A stretch of 64,000 nucleotides of DNA from Citreicella sp. C3M06 (GCF_018860705.1 NZ_JAHKQA010000093.1:47695-111694), one strand, 5' to 3'. Positions 16,905-25,938 are shown, counted from the first letter of the stretch. A program made the numbers and translations. Notes: generated from the sequence alone by a model not told the origin.

Positions 16905-17471
16905 TCAGATCTCGATACCCTGAACGCGGCCCGCGAGCCGCTCCAGCGCATCTGTCACCGCTTCATCGAACGGCCTGAGCTCCAGTACCCGTGCATAGGC
17001 CTCATAGGCAAGCGCCTCGTTGCCGATCTGTTCATGGATCGCGGCGACTCCGCGCAGCGCCCCGAAATGCACCGGGTTGAGCGCAAGGGTGCGTTCCAGC
17101 GCATCCATCGACGGGCCAAGCATTTCCGCCTGAAAATAGGCCAGTGCCAGCACGTACCAGCCTTCGGCGAAATCCGGCGCATGGTCGGTCAGCGCGGTCA
17201 GATGCTGGATGGCCGGGCCGGTCTGCTGCAGCTCGAGCGCATCGCGCCCACGCTTGAGCAGAAGGTCCATCACCGCAGAGCCGCTTTTGGACCATTCCAT
17301 GTCCAGCGCGCGTTCGGCCCGCGCCGCCGCCTCTGGGGACTGGGCCGCGCCCAGCTCTTCCAGCAGCTCGCCCGCGCGATCCTGCGCCTGCGCAAGACCG
17401 GGTATGGAAAACATGACTGTGGCACAAACTGCCGTCACGATAGAATTGCTTATGGGGACACGCATGCTCAT
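16905..17471 (-). CDS. Exported TPR-repeat protein
   Basis: The 188-residue protein has a signal peptide (IVTAVCATVMFSIPGLAQA, likely cleaved after AQA) and then helical pairs with TPR spacing: QHLTALTDHAPDFAEGWYVL, DALERTLALNPVHFGALRG and AYEAYARVLELRPFDEAV. It is therefore likely a periplasmic scaffold for protein contacts. GGAAGG lies just upstream of the chosen ATG at 17471; a second ATG two codons later is possible. It lies 54 bp upstream of the helicase and could be co-transcribed with it, but no functional link is known to me. Confidence 0.8.
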   Translation of the reverse strand: MSMRVPISNSIVTAVCATVMFSIPGLAQAQDRAGELLEELGAAQSPEAAARAERALDMEWSKSGSAVMDLLLKRGRDALELQQTGPAIQHLTALTDHAPDFAEGWYVLALAYFQAEMLGPSMDALERTLALNPVHFGALRGVAAIHEQIGNEALAYEAYARVLELRPFDEAVTDALERLAGRVQGIEI

Positions 17472-17537
17472 ACCTTCCGAGTGTAGACTGAAGATGCTGA
17501 ATTGCCAGCACAGGATTTCGTGAAGGAAGAACAGGAC

Positions 17538-17828
17538 ATGAGCGACGTTATATCAGCAGCGGTGGATGCCCTGAACGCAAGGCTGGACGGAACAGGTTTT
17601 GACGGCATTGCCAAATTCGTCATCGAGGACGAAGGCAGCATCATCATCGACGAAAACGGCGCCCGCGCGGGCGACGACGAGGCCGATGTGACACTCACCG
17701 CCGAGACTGACACTTTCCAGCAGATCATTGAAGGAGATCTTAACCCAACCAAGGCATTCATGTCGGGTCGGCTGAAGATCGACGGAGACATGGGCGCGGC
17801 GATGCGTCTTGGAGGAGTATTGTCCTGA
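17538..17828 (+). CDS. SCP2 sterol-binding domain protein
   Basis: The 96-residue protein is a single SCP2-type domain: a helical start, paired strands (IAKFVIEDEGSIIID), DVTLTAETDTFQQIIEGDLN and the closing KAFMSGRLKIDGDMGAAMRL. SCP2 domains form a hydrophobic pocket for lipids or acyl-CoA. The start at 17538 has GGAAGAACAGGAC upstream. It lies one base before the alpha/beta hydrolase start, so the pair is surely translated together, suggesting a shared lipid-type substrate. Confidence 0.88.
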   Translation: MSDVISAAVDALNARLDGTGFDGIAKFVIEDEGSIIIDENGARAGDDEADVTLTAETDTFQQIIEGDLNPTKAFMSGRLKIDGDMGAAMRLGGVLS

Positions 17829-17829
17829 G

Positions 17830-18795
17830 ATGATGTCAGACGCGCCTTTTTACGCCGAGCTTGCCGAGGGGCCAAAGGGCACGCGCGCCTTCTGGGTGAC
17901 AACATCGGATGGCCTGCGCCTGCGCGTGGCGCATTACCCGTCCGCAGATGCCAAGGGCACCGTGCTGCTGTTTCCCGGCCGCACGGAATATGTCGAGAAA
18001 TATGGCCGGGTTGCTGGCGATCTGACCGATCGCGGCTATTGTGTGCTGACCATCGACTGGCGCGGACAGGGGCTGGCCGACCGGATGCACACCGATCCGC
18101 GCACCGGGCATGTGATGCAGTTTCAGGACTACCAGCAAGACGTCGACGCGATGATGCACGCGGCGGCGGCGCTGGAGTTGCCAAAGCCGTACTACCTTTT
18201 GGGTCATTCCATGGGCAGTTGCATCGCCCTGCGGGCGCTGATGCGCGATCTGCCGGTGGTGGCGGCGGGCTTTACCGGCCCGATGTGGGGGATTCGCATG
18301 GCGGTGCCGCTGCGCCCCGCCGCGTGGGCGCTTGGCTGGGGCAGCTCGCGCGTCGGGATGGGGCATGTCTATGCGCCCACCACCGGCCCGCTGAGCTATG
18401 TGACCTCGGCCCCGTTCGAAGGCAACCTGCTGACCACGGACCGCGACGGCTGGGATTACATGCACCGTCAGGTGAGCGAGGTGCCCGAGCTGCAATTGGG
18501 CGGTCCGTCGCTGCAATGGCTGCATCAGGCGCTGATCGAATGCCTTGCGCTGGCCCGGATGCCCTCGCCGCAGGTGCCCGCCATAGTCTTTGTCGGCTCG
18601 AACGAGCGCATCGTCGATGTTCCCCGCATCGTCCAGCGCATGTCGATGTGGCCGGGCGGGCGGCTTGAAACGGTGAGCGGCGGTGAACACGAGGTGCTGA
18701 TGGAAAGCGCCCCGGTGCGCCGCCGCATCCTGACAGAGATGCTGGATTTTTTCGAAACCGCCCGCGCCTCTGACACCCCTGCCCTCAGCGCCTGA
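17830..18795 (+). CDS. Alpha/beta hydrolase, lysophospholipase-like
   Basis: The 321-residue protein has the Hydrolase_4/PldB pattern: GTVLLFPGRTEYVEKYG (oxyanion region), VLTIDWRGQGLADRM, the nucleophile elbow LGHSMGSCIA, a late Asp-containing strand (VFVGSNERIVD) and a catalytic His in GGEHEVLME. Relatives cleave lysophospholipids or monoacylglycerols; the actual substrate is unknown. ATG codons at 17830 and 17833 are both usable. The gene abuts the SCP2 gene and lies 37 bp before the exonuclease gene. Confidence 0.85.
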   Translation: MMSDAPFYAELAEGPKGTRAFWVTTSDGLRLRVAHYPSADAKGTVLLFPGRTEYVEKYGRVAGDLTDRGYCVLTIDWRGQGLADRMHTDPRTGHVMQFQDYQQDVDAMMHAAAALELPKPYYLLGHSMGSCIALRALMRDLPVVAAGFTGPMWGIRMAVPLRPAAWALGWGSSRVGMGHVYAPTTGPLSYVTSAPFEGNLLTTDRDGWDYMHRQVSEVPELQLGGPSLQWLHQALIECLALARMPSPQVPAIVFVGSNERIVDVPRIVQRMSMWPGGRLETVSGGEHEVLMESAPVRRRILTEMLDFFETARASDTPALSA

Positions 18796-18832
18796 TCTGG
18801 TCGACATCACGGCGCGGGCTAACTCCGCAGGT

Positions 18833-19843
18833 ATGAGCGAGCCGGTCCTGATCTTTACCGACAAGGGCATCTATTGCCCCGCGGGCGGTTTTTACATCGA
18901 CCCATGGCGCCCGGTCGACCGGGCGCTGATCACCCATGGCCACGCCGATCATTCGCGCTGGGGCCACGCGCGCTACCTGTCGAGCGATGCCGCCGCCCCG
19001 GTGATCCGCCACCGGCTCGGCGAGATCGCCATCGAAACGCTTCCCTACGGCGAGGCGCGCCGCATTGGCGATGCACAGGTCAGCTTTCACCCCGCCGGGC
19101 ACATCCCCGGCTCTGCGCAGATCCGCGTCGAGGTCGGCGGCGAGGTCTGGGTGGTGTCAGGCGATTACAAGGTCTCTCCCGACGGGCTGTGCGAAAGCTT
19201 CGAGCCGCTGCGCTGCCACGCCTTCATCACCGAATGCACCTTTGGGCTGCCGGTCTTTAACTGGGCCCCGCAGGCAAAGATCGCCGCACAGATCAACGCA
19301 TGGTGGGGCGCCAATGCCGCCGAGGGCCGCCCCTCGCTGCTGGGGGCCTATTCGCTGGGCAAGGCGCAACGGCTGCTGGCACTGCTCGATCCAGCCATCG
19401 GCCCGATCCTGACCCACGGCGCGGTGGAAAACACCAACGAGGTGCTGCGGGCCCAAGGCTACGCGCTGCCCGACACCCTGCGCGTCACGCCGGATCTCGA
19501 CGTCAAGGCTCATCCGGGCGCCATGGTCATCGCGCCGCCCTCGGCATTGGGGGCAAGCTGGGCGCGGCGGTTCCGGGGGGCGCAGGTCGGCATGGCGTCG
19601 GGCTGGATGGCGCTGCGCGGCGTGCGCCGTCGCCGAGGCGCCGACCGGGGCTTTGTGCTGTCGGACCACGCCGATTGGGGCGAATTGCACAGCGCCATCC
19701 GCGGTACCGGCGCGGAAAAAATCTTTGCCACCCATGGCTATACCGAGATCTTTGCCCGCTGGTTGACGGCGCAGGGCTATGACGCGCAGATCGTGCCGAC
19801 CCAATTCGGCGGTGACGAAGACACCGACGGCGAGGCGCCATGA
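18833..19843 (+). CDS. Ligase-associated DNA exonuclease (metallo-beta-lactamase fold)
   Basis: The 336-residue protein has the metal motif HGHADH (35-40), a second histidine in FHPAGHIPGSAQI and VVSGDY, followed by a beta-CASP-type region, as in SNM1/Artemis-like nucleases. In many bacteria this gene is paired with an ATP-dependent DNA ligase and often an Lhr-type helicase. Here its stop overlaps the ligase start by 4 bp (ATGA). It likely trims DNA ends before joining. The helicase partner is not adjacent in this window. Confidence 0.9.
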   Translation: MSEPVLIFTDKGIYCPAGGFYIDPWRPVDRALITHGHADHSRWGHARYLSSDAAAPVIRHRLGEIAIETLPYGEARRIGDAQVSFHPAGHIPGSAQIRVEVGGEVWVVSGDYKVSPDGLCESFEPLRCHAFITECTFGLPVFNWAPQAKIAAQINAWWGANAAEGRPSLLGAYSLGKAQRLLALLDPAIGPILTHGAVENTNEVLRAQGYALPDTLRVTPDLDVKAHPGAMVIAPPSALGASWARRFRGAQVGMASGWMALRGVRRRRGADRGFVLSDHADWGELHSAIRGTGAEKIFATHGYTEIFARWLTAQGYDAQIVPTQFGGDEDTDGEAP

Positions 19844-21429
19844 AAGCCTTTGCTGCGCTGTTCACCGCCATCGACCAAAGCACCAAGACCACCGTCAAGA
19901 CCGCCGCGCTGGCCGAGTATTTCCGCACCGCCCCGGATGACGACCGGCTGTGGACGGTCGCGCTGTTCTCAGGCCGTCGGCCGAAACGCGCCGTCACCAC
20001 CACGCAGCTGCGCGAATGGGCCGCCGAGCGCGCCGGGTTGCCGCTCTGGCTGCTCGAGGAAAGCTACCCCATCGTCGGCGATCTGGCCGAGACCATCGCG
20101 CTGATTCTGCCGCCGAACGAGCACACCTCCGACCGCCCGCTCAGCGCATGGCTGGGCGATCTGCTGAACTACCCCTCTCTCGATATCGAAGCGCGCAAGG
20201 TGCGAATCCTTGATGCGTGGAACCGGCTCGATGCCACTGAACGGTTCCTGTTCAACAAGCTGATCACCGGCGGCTTTCGCATCGGCGTGTCGCGCAAGCT
20301 GATGACCCGCGCGCTGGCGCAGGCCACCGGGCAGGACGAGGCCGCCATGGCGCTGCGCCTGATGGGCGACTGGACGCCACAAACCACCACGTGGCAGCGG
20401 CTGGTGGCCGCCCCCGAGCCCGAAGAAGACGACAGCCGCCCCTACCCGTTTTACCTAGCCTACCAGCTGGAAAGCGCGCCGCAGACGCTTGGCCCGGCGC
20501 AGGACTGGCTGGCGGAATGGAAATGGGATGGCATTCGCGGTCAGCTGATCCTGCGCGGCGGCGCGCATCATGTCTGGTCGCGCGGCGAAGAGCTGATGAG
20601 CGACCGCTTTCCCGAACTGGCCGCCGCAACGGATTTCCTGCCCGAGGGGTTGGTGTTTGACGGCGAGATTGTCGCGTGGGATGGCCGTCAGCCGCTGCCC
20701 TTCAACACGCTGCAACAACGCATCGGGCGCAAGAGCGTGCCGAAAAAGCTGCTGCGCGACGCGCCGGTGGTGATGCTAGCCTATGACCTGCTCGAAGACG
20801 GGCAAGACCTGCGCGACACCCCGCTGCATGCGCGCCGCGCCCGGCTGGAAACGCTGCTCGCGGGTCTGCCGCCCGAGGCCAACATCCGCCCCTCGCCCCG
20901 CATCCCGTTCGAAACATGGGAAGATCTGGCACAGACCCGCAACATGGCGCGTGATCACCGCGCCGAGGGGGTGATGCTGAAACGGCTCGATGCGCCCTAT
21001 CTCGCAGGGCGCAAAAAGGGCGACTGGTGGAAGTGGAAGCTCGATCCGCTTTGCGTCGATGCGGTGATGATCTACGCCCAGCAGGGGCACGGGCGGCGCG
21101 CCAATCTGTTCACCGATTTCACCTTTGCCGCGTGGAACGGCAACGAGCTGGTGCCCTTTACCAAGGCCTATTCCGGCCTCACCGACGCGGAATTCGCCAA
21201 GATCACCGCATGGGTGCGCCGCAACACGCTGCAGCGCTTTGGCCCGGTGCGGCAAGTCAAACCAGAGCTGGTGTTCGAGATCGCCTTCGAAGGTATCCAG
21301 CCTTCGCCCCGGCACAAATCCGGCCTGTCGCTGCGGTTTCCCCGCATGGCGCGCTGGCGCCACGACAAGCCCGCGCAAGAGGCCAACACGCTGGACGATC
21401 TGCGCGAGATGCTGGCGCTTTACGGCTAG
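19840..21429 (+). CDS. ATP-dependent DNA ligase of the damage-response type
   Basis: This 529-residue ligase seals DNA nicks via a lysine-AMP intermediate. The N-terminal domain (about 1-200) is helical. Motif I is EWKWDGIRG with the nucleophile near Lys228, motif III is LVFDGEIVAWD, motif IV AEGVMLKRLDAPYLAGRKKGDWWKWK covers motifs IV-V, and an OB-fold follows. The arrangement with the upstream MBL-fold exonuclease matches the LigB-type cluster reported to help survival after DNA crosslink damage. Coupled translation is indicated by the ATGA overlap. Confidence 0.93.
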   Translation: MKAFAALFTAIDQSTKTTVKTAALAEYFRTAPDDDRLWTVALFSGRRPKRAVTTTQLREWAAERAGLPLWLLEESYPIVGDLAETIALILPPNEHTSDRPLSAWLGDLLNYPSLDIEARKVRILDAWNRLDATERFLFNKLITGGFRIGVSRKLMTRALAQATGQDEAAMALRLMGDWTPQTTTWQRLVAAPEPEEDDSRPYPFYLAYQLESAPQTLGPAQDWLAEWKWDGIRGQLILRGGAHHVWSRGEELMSDRFPELAAATDFLPEGLVFDGEIVAWDGRQPLPFNTLQQRIGRKSVPKKLLRDAPVVMLAYDLLEDGQDLRDTPLHARRARLETLLAGLPPEANIRPSPRIPFETWEDLAQTRNMARDHRAEGVMLKRLDAPYLAGRKKGDWWKWKLDPLCVDAVMIYAQQGHGRRANLFTDFTFAAWNGNELVPFTKAYSGLTDAEFAKITAWVRRNTLQRFGPVRQVKPELVFEIAFEGIQPSPRHKSGLSLRFPRMARWRHDKPAQEANTLDDLREMLALYG

Positions 21430-21731
21430 GACCAGTCTGGCTCGGGGTCAGCCCGGCTGCTCCGGCCAGCATGCGCGCAATAATGACCGGGCGCTCGATG
21501 CCTTCCGGGCCTCTTCCCGCTTACACACCCCGTCTTGGCAATGACAAAGCCCCCACGGGCCGCGGTACAAGGCCCATCGCGCCGCCGCCTCGCCAGCAGA
21601 GGATCACGCCAGAGCGCATCGGAAGCTCCGGGCGCGCCGGGGCGCTCGCCTTCAAAATCCGCGCTGAACCATTGCTTTCCGCAAGGCGCGCCCCCTATGT
21701 CTTGGGTCAAACCTTCACGACGAGGACCCCC
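21430..21731. other. Intergenic spacer between DNA ligase and oligoendopeptidase
   Basis: This 302-bp stretch is open in the pepF frame but has no family-like content and no good start. It should hold the pepF promoter near its right end, where AT content rises (around 21690-21720). Nothing else is evident. Confidence 0.35.
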
Positions 21732-23570
21732 ATGCTTCCATTTTCCCTGCCCCGCCCCGGTCATGATCGCCGCACTTTCGATGCCCGCGTCTCCGGAGGC
21801 CGCGATCTGGGCGAGCTGCCGGAATGGGATCTGTCCGACCTGTATCCCGCCGTCGACGCGCCCGAGCTGAAGCGCGACATGGACTGGCTCGAAGATGCCT
21901 GCGCCCGCTTTGCCGAGGATTACGAAGGCAAGCTGGCGACGCTGGATGCCCCGGCCTTCCTCGACATGGTCAAGCGCCACGAGAAGATCGAGACCATCGG
22001 CGGGCGGCTGATGTCCTTTGCCGGGCTGCGCTATTACCAGCACACCACCGACGCCGAGCGCGCCAAGTTCCTGTCGGACCTTCAGGAAAAGGTGACGATC
22101 TACACCACGCCGCTGGTGTTCTTTTCGCTCGAGCTGAACACGCTGGAAGATGATGCCTATGCGGCGCTGTTCACCGCCAGCGATGATCTGGCCCGCTACA
22201 AGCCCGCCTTCGACCGGGTGCGCGCGATGAAGCCCTACCAGCTGTCTGACGAGCTGGAACGGTTTCTGCATGACATGGGCGTGGTCGGCGATGCGTGGAT
22301 GAAGCTGTTCGATGAAACCATCGCCAGCCTCAGCTTTACCATCGACGGCGAAGAGATGGGCATCGAATCGACGCTGACCCAGATGACCGAACAGGATCGC
22401 GCGAAGCGCGAGGCCGCCGCGCGGGAACTCGCCCGCGTCTTTGGCGAGAACATCAAGACCTTTGCCCGCGTCCACAACACGCAGGCCAAGGAAAAGGAAA
22501 TCATGGACCGTTGGCGCGGCATGCCCTCGGCGCAGATGGGCCGCCACCTGTCCAACGATGTTGAGCCCGAGGTGGTCGAGGCGCTGCGCAACGCCGTTGT
22601 CGCCGCCTACCCGCGCCTGTCGCACCGCTATTACGCGCTGAAGGCCAAGTGGCTTGGCCTCGACACCATGCAGATCTGGGACCGCAACGCGCCGCTGCCG
22701 ATGGAGAGTGACCGCATCGTCGGCTGGGATGAGGCGCGCAAGACGGTGATGGAGGCTTATGCCGGGTTTGATCCGCGCATGGCCGAGATCGCCGAGCCGT
22801 TCTTTACCAAGGGCTGGATCGACGCCGCCGTGAAGCCGGGCAAGGCGCCGGGGGCCTTTGCCCATCCCACCGTCACCGAGGTGCACCCCTACGTGATGCT
22901 CAACTACCTCGGCAAGCCGCGCGACGTGATGACCCTCGCGCATGAACTGGGCCACGGCGTGCATCAGGTTCTGGCCGCCGGGCAAGGCGAGATGCTGGCA
23001 TCAACCCCGCTGACCCTTGCCGAAACGGCCTCGGTCTTCGGCGAGATGCTGACCTTCCGCGCCATGCTTGACGGGGCAAAGACGCAGAAGGAACGCAAGG
23101 TCATGCTCGCCGGCAAGGTCGAGGACATGATCAACACCGTGGTCCGGCAGATCGCGTTCTACGATTTCGAATGCAAGCTGCACGAGGCGCGGCGCGGCGG
23201 GGAACTCACCCCCGATGACATCAACGCGCTATGGATGTCGGTTCAGGCGCAAAGCCTTGGCCCGGTGTTCGACTACATGCCGGGATACGAGACCTTCTGG
23301 GCCTATATCCCGCATTTCGTGCACTCGCCGTTCTATGTCTACGCCTATGCCTTTGGCGATGGCTTGGTGAACGCGCTGTATGCCGCGTTCCAAGAAAATC
23401 CCGAGGGCTTTCAGGACAAGTATTTCGACATGCTCAAGGCGGGCGGATCGAAGCACCACAAGGCGCTGCTCGCGCCCTTCGGCCTTGATGCGTCGGACCC
23501 CAGCTTCTGGGACAAGGGCCTGTCGATGATCGAAGGCTTCATCGACGAGCTGGAAGCCATGGAAGAGTGA
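21732..23570 (+). CDS. pepF: M3-family oligoendopeptidase F
   Basis: This is a cytoplasmic zinc metallopeptidase that cleaves short peptides. The 612-residue protein has the zinc motif HELGHG (404-409, giving two His ligands and the catalytic Glu) followed by LAETASVFGEML carrying the third ligand. The N-terminal half is helical, as in PepF/M3B enzymes, and HPYVMLNYLGKPRDVMTL precedes the active site. I start at the ATG at 21732, preceded by GAGGA; the open frame extends about 235 codons upstream without family resemblance. Confidence 0.93.
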   Translation: MLPFSLPRPGHDRRTFDARVSGGRDLGELPEWDLSDLYPAVDAPELKRDMDWLEDACARFAEDYEGKLATLDAPAFLDMVKRHEKIETIGGRLMSFAGLRYYQHTTDAERAKFLSDLQEKVTIYTTPLVFFSLELNTLEDDAYAALFTASDDLARYKPAFDRVRAMKPYQLSDELERFLHDMGVVGDAWMKLFDETIASLSFTIDGEEMGIESTLTQMTEQDRAKREAAARELARVFGENIKTFARVHNTQAKEKEIMDRWRGMPSAQMGRHLSNDVEPEVVEALRNAVVAAYPRLSHRYYALKAKWLGLDTMQIWDRNAPLPMESDRIVGWDEARKTVMEAYAGFDPRMAEIAEPFFTKGWIDAAVKPGKAPGAFAHPTVTEVHPYVMLNYLGKPRDVMTLAHELGHGVHQVLAAGQGEMLASTPLTLAETASVFGEMLTFRAMLDGAKTQKERKVMLAGKVEDMINTVVRQIAFYDFECKLHEARRGGELTPDDINALWMSVQAQSLGPVFDYMPGYETFWAYIPHFVHSPFYVYAYAFGDGLVNALYAAFQENPEGFQDKYFDMLKAGGSKHHKALLAPFGLDASDPSFWDKGLSMIEGFIDELEAMEE

Positions 23571-23672
23571 TCGCGCGGCGCGGCCTTAACGGGCCGCGCC
23601 ACCTCGGCCGGGGAACCTGATCCCGGCTTGCCGCGTTTCGCTACAACACCCGACACAAGATTTCAGGAACAA

Positions 23673-23939
23673 ATGCCCAACCCGCTAAAGCCCAATGGCC
23701 GCAGCCTGAAAGGCCGCCTCATGCGGTTTCAGGTGCATGTGCGCAGACGCGTGCCGCCCGGACTGCGGCTCTTGCTGGGCGCGCTGCTGATGGTCGGGGG
23801 CGTGCTGGGGTTTCTGCCCATCCTTGGCTTCTGGATGATCCCGCTGGGCGTGGCGGTGGCCGCGCTTGACGTTGTGCCGCTGTGGCGCGCCGGGCTGAAA
23901 CATGCCGGGATCACGCCGCAAGACCGGCACAGCGACTGA
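23673..23939 (+). CDS. Small membrane protein of unknown function
   Basis: The 88-residue product has a basic N-terminus (residues 1-30 with many Arg/Lys) followed by two hydrophobic stretches, LRLLLGALLMVGGVLGFLPI and FWMIPLGVAVAALDVVPLW, making a helical hairpin with the basic end likely inside the cell. I do not recognise the family. It is convergent with the zinc-finger gene, whose stop begins at the next base. The ATG at 23673 is preferred over an upstream in-frame start because it leaves a more typical membrane protein. Confidence 0.6.
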   Translation: MPNPLKPNGRSLKGRLMRFQVHVRRRVPPGLRLLLGALLMVGGVLGFLPILGFWMIPLGVAVAALDVVPLWRAGLKHAGITPQDRHSD

Positions 23940-24209
23940 TCACTTCAGCTGCGAATCCTTGGAGCCGCGCCGGTTGATGCCACCGCGCGCCTTGAACGCG
24001 CCGTCGCGGTCCTGCTGACAATCGATACACAGCTTGACGCCGGGAATGGCGACTCGCCGCTTTTCGGGAATCTCTTCACCACATTCGGCGCATTCCGTCA
24101 GGCTCTCGCCCTGCGGCGCGCGCCGAGAGCGCAGGCGCTGCAACTCGTCGGAAATCGACGCTTCGATCTGTTCGCTCACCGCTCCGTCGCGGCTCCAGCC
24201 TCCGGCCAT
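23940..24209 (-). CDS. DksA/TraR-type C4 zinc finger protein
   Basis: The 89-residue protein has a helical first half (EQIEASISDELQRLRSRR) and a four-cysteine zinc finger CAECGEEIPEKRR ... CIDCQQ, the layout of short TraR/YbiI-like members of the DksA family. Larger members act in the RNA polymerase secondary channel; whether this short one does is unknown. It is convergent with the small membrane protein and divergent from the glutathione peroxidase gene. Confidence 0.88.
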   Translation of the reverse strand: MAGGWSRDGAVSEQIEASISDELQRLRSRRAPQGESLTECAECGEEIPEKRRVAIPGVKLCIDCQQDRDGAFKARGGINRRGSKDSQLK

Positions 24210-24317
24210 GGCGGCACCTCCTGATGGATCAAGGATAGCGCGGGAAATGCACTCTCGCCAGCCTCGTTGAAAAGCGGCGGGCCCACGCTACCCTGAGGAA
24301 CCAGAGGAGAACCAGAG

Positions 24318-24830
24318 ATGTTCCGCAGGATCGCCATCATCATCGCCCTGCTAGGCGCCGCTCCGGCCTTTGCAGACAGTTTTACCTTTGACAGCATCGA
24401 CGGCAGCACCCTGTCGCTGGACGATTGGAAGGGCCAACCGGTGCTGGTGGTCAACACCGCCTCGCGCTGCGGATTCACCCCGCAATACGACGGGCTTCAG
24501 GCGCTGTATGATACCTATCGCGACAAGGGGCTGGTGGTGCTGGCGGTGCCATCCAATGATTTCCGGCAGGAACTGGCCAGCGAGGCCGAGGTCAAGGATT
24601 TCTGCGAGCTGAACTTCGATCTCGATATCCCGATGACCACCATCACCCGCGTTACCGGGCCGCAGGCGCATCCGCTGTACAAATGGCTGGCGACGCAAGG
24701 CTTTGCGCCGGGCTGGAATTTCAACAAGGCGCTGATCGCGCCCGATGGCCGCTTTGTCAAAGGCTGGGGGGCCACCACGCGGCCCATGTCGGCGCCGATC
24801 ACCGCCCAGATCGATGCTGCGCTGAACTGA
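24318..24830 (+). CDS. Exported glutathione peroxidase, cysteine type
   Basis: The 170-residue protein has a signal peptide (IAIIIALLGAAPAFA) followed by the GPx fold. The peroxidatic residue is a normal Cys in NTASRCGFTPQYDGLQ, and the WNF motif appears as GWNFNKALI. The loop that normally holds the catalytic Gln reads VPSNDFRQELASE, so it departs from the usual NQF sequence. Export implies that peroxides are removed in the periplasm, where thioredoxin-like partners rather than glutathione may supply electrons. RBS GGAGAA precedes the ATG. Confidence 0.87.
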   Translation: MFRRIAIIIALLGAAPAFADSFTFDSIDGSTLSLDDWKGQPVLVVNTASRCGFTPQYDGLQALYDTYRDKGLVVLAVPSNDFRQELASEAEVKDFCELNFDLDIPMTTITRVTGPQAHPLYKWLATQGFAPGWNFNKALIAPDGRFVKGWGATTRPMSAPITAQIDAALN

Positions 24831-24845
24831 GCGGCCTTAGCGGCC

Positions 24846-25508
24846 TTAGCGGCGGGCGGGGCGCCAGCCGGCAGCGCGCGCCTCGGCTTCGGAACAGAAC
24901 CAGCGCTCGCCCTTTTCCGGGGCAATCCGCGTGCCGTCGTACCATGCCTGCCCCGGCATGTGGTAGATGCGGCCGCTCTTCGAGATGTTGCCCTTGATCG
25001 TGCAGCCCTGCGGCGCTGTCGCAAGGTTAACCTGCGCCCGAGCCGCGCGCCCGGCGGCGCGGTATTCCGCTGGCGGCATTACCCCGGCCCCATGCAGGCC
25101 AACATCGTTCACCGCAGCGATCTTTTCATCCAGATCGTAGATCATGGAATATTTGCGATAGGCAAAGGCCAGCCCGTTTTGCACCAGATGGCGCCCGATA
25201 TCCTCGCCGTCGACATCGCAGGTCGCCACCGTGCGCCCATAGCGATCGGTGTCATGCACGGTGCAATGCGCGGTGCGCCCCTCGTATCGCGCGCGCACGG
25301 TCTGGGTGACCCACGATCCGCAGGCCCACATCGGCACCCCGTCGCCGCCGCAGGACTGGTCGGCCTCGGGGGCATCAACGCCCAGCAGGCGCACGCGGAT
25401 TGCGCCAACATCGATCGTGTCACCATCGATCACGCGGACACGCCCATCCGGCCCGGCAAGGGCAGAGGTCGCAACGCAGATCATCAGAACAGAACAGAGC
25501 TTGAACAT
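24846..25508 (-). CDS. Exported thermonuclease-family protein (SNase-like)
   Basis: The 220-residue product has a short signal peptide (CSVLMICVATSALAG) and an SNase OB-fold: VRVIDGDTIDVGAIRVRLLGVDAPEA, with the Asp/Arg/Glu pattern of the calcium-dependent active site, and YGRTVATCDVDGEDIGRHLV. A C-terminal segment with paired cysteines (QGCTIKGNISKSGRIYHMPG) resembles a module often fused to such nucleases. It would act on nucleic acids outside the cytoplasm. A CtrA-type box lies 56 bp upstream of the start. Confidence 0.85.
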   Translation of the reverse strand: MFKLCSVLMICVATSALAGPDGRVRVIDGDTIDVGAIRVRLLGVDAPEADQSCGGDGVPMWACGSWVTQTVRARYEGRTAHCTVHDTDRYGRTVATCDVDGEDIGRHLVQNGLAFAYRKYSMIYDLDEKIAAVNDVGLHGAGVMPPAEYRAAGRAARAQVNLATAPQGCTIKGNISKSGRIYHMPGQAWYDGTRIAPEKGERWFCSEAEARAAGWRPARR

Positions 25509-25563
25509 GCCCTGTAGCTGAAGCGAAAATCGCGACTCATCAAGACGGAACGGGCCAAAAAGG

Positions 25564-25578
25564 TTAACAAATCGTTAA
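25564..25578 (-). promoter_or_regulatory. CtrA-type binding site TTAA-N7-TTAA
   Basis: An exact TTAA-N7-TTAA site lies 56 bp upstream of the leftward thermonuclease gene, in an unusually AT-rich stretch. An 8-bp palindrome TGACGTCA follows 5 bp further on. The position would suit activation of the nuclease gene by CtrA. Binding is inferred. Confidence 0.5.
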
Positions 25579-25623
25579 TCTCTTGACGTCAGTTCAAAAT
25601 AAATAGGCGCAGCCGGTCTTCGT

Positions 25624-25821
25624 TCAGATCTGGAAGACCCCAAGCATCTGGTTTTGCGGCAGACGCGCAACCTCGACCCCCGCGTCAGTGCGGCGCAGGT
25701 TGTAGCCGTAGCCGCGCATGCGGAAACGCCAATCGGAGTCGCTCAGCGACTTGGCCCGCTCGGCGCGCAGAAACTCCTGAATCTCGGTGATGTCGTCGGT
25801 CAGCTTGTTCTGGGCAAACAT
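25624..25821 (-). CDS. Small conserved-looking protein of unknown function
   Basis: The 65-residue product begins MFAQNKLTDDITEIQEFLRAE and ends with a compact Arg/Gly/Val-rich part (FRMRGYGYNLRRTDAGVEVARLP), suggesting a helix followed by a small beta hairpin. The start at 25821 has an excellent CAGGAGAG site upstream, which supports real translation. No function can be assigned. It lies between the thermonuclease gene and the DMT exporter gene, all on the minus strand. Confidence 0.65.
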   Translation of the reverse strand: MFAQNKLTDDITEIQEFLRAERAKSLSDSDWRFRMRGYGYNLRRTDAGVEVARLPQNQMLGVFQI

Positions 25822-25938
25822 TGCGCTCTCCTGTTGGGCGGCGCCATGCCGCCACGCCAGGCTGCGGGCCAAATGCGGCAAAACCTTTCCGCCCCGGAGG
25901 AGTCTTCGCGAAGCCGAAACGATGCGTTTCCGATACCG

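Noticed and set aside
21426..22985. Long minus-strand frame opposite pepF
   Set aside because: Antisense of a clearly recognised M3 peptidase; composition is artefactual and there is no ribosome site.
24831..24852. Tandem 9-base repeat GCGGCCTTA between the peroxidase and thermonuclease genes
   Set aside because: Only two and a half copies, without a hairpin or known function; probably chance slippage.
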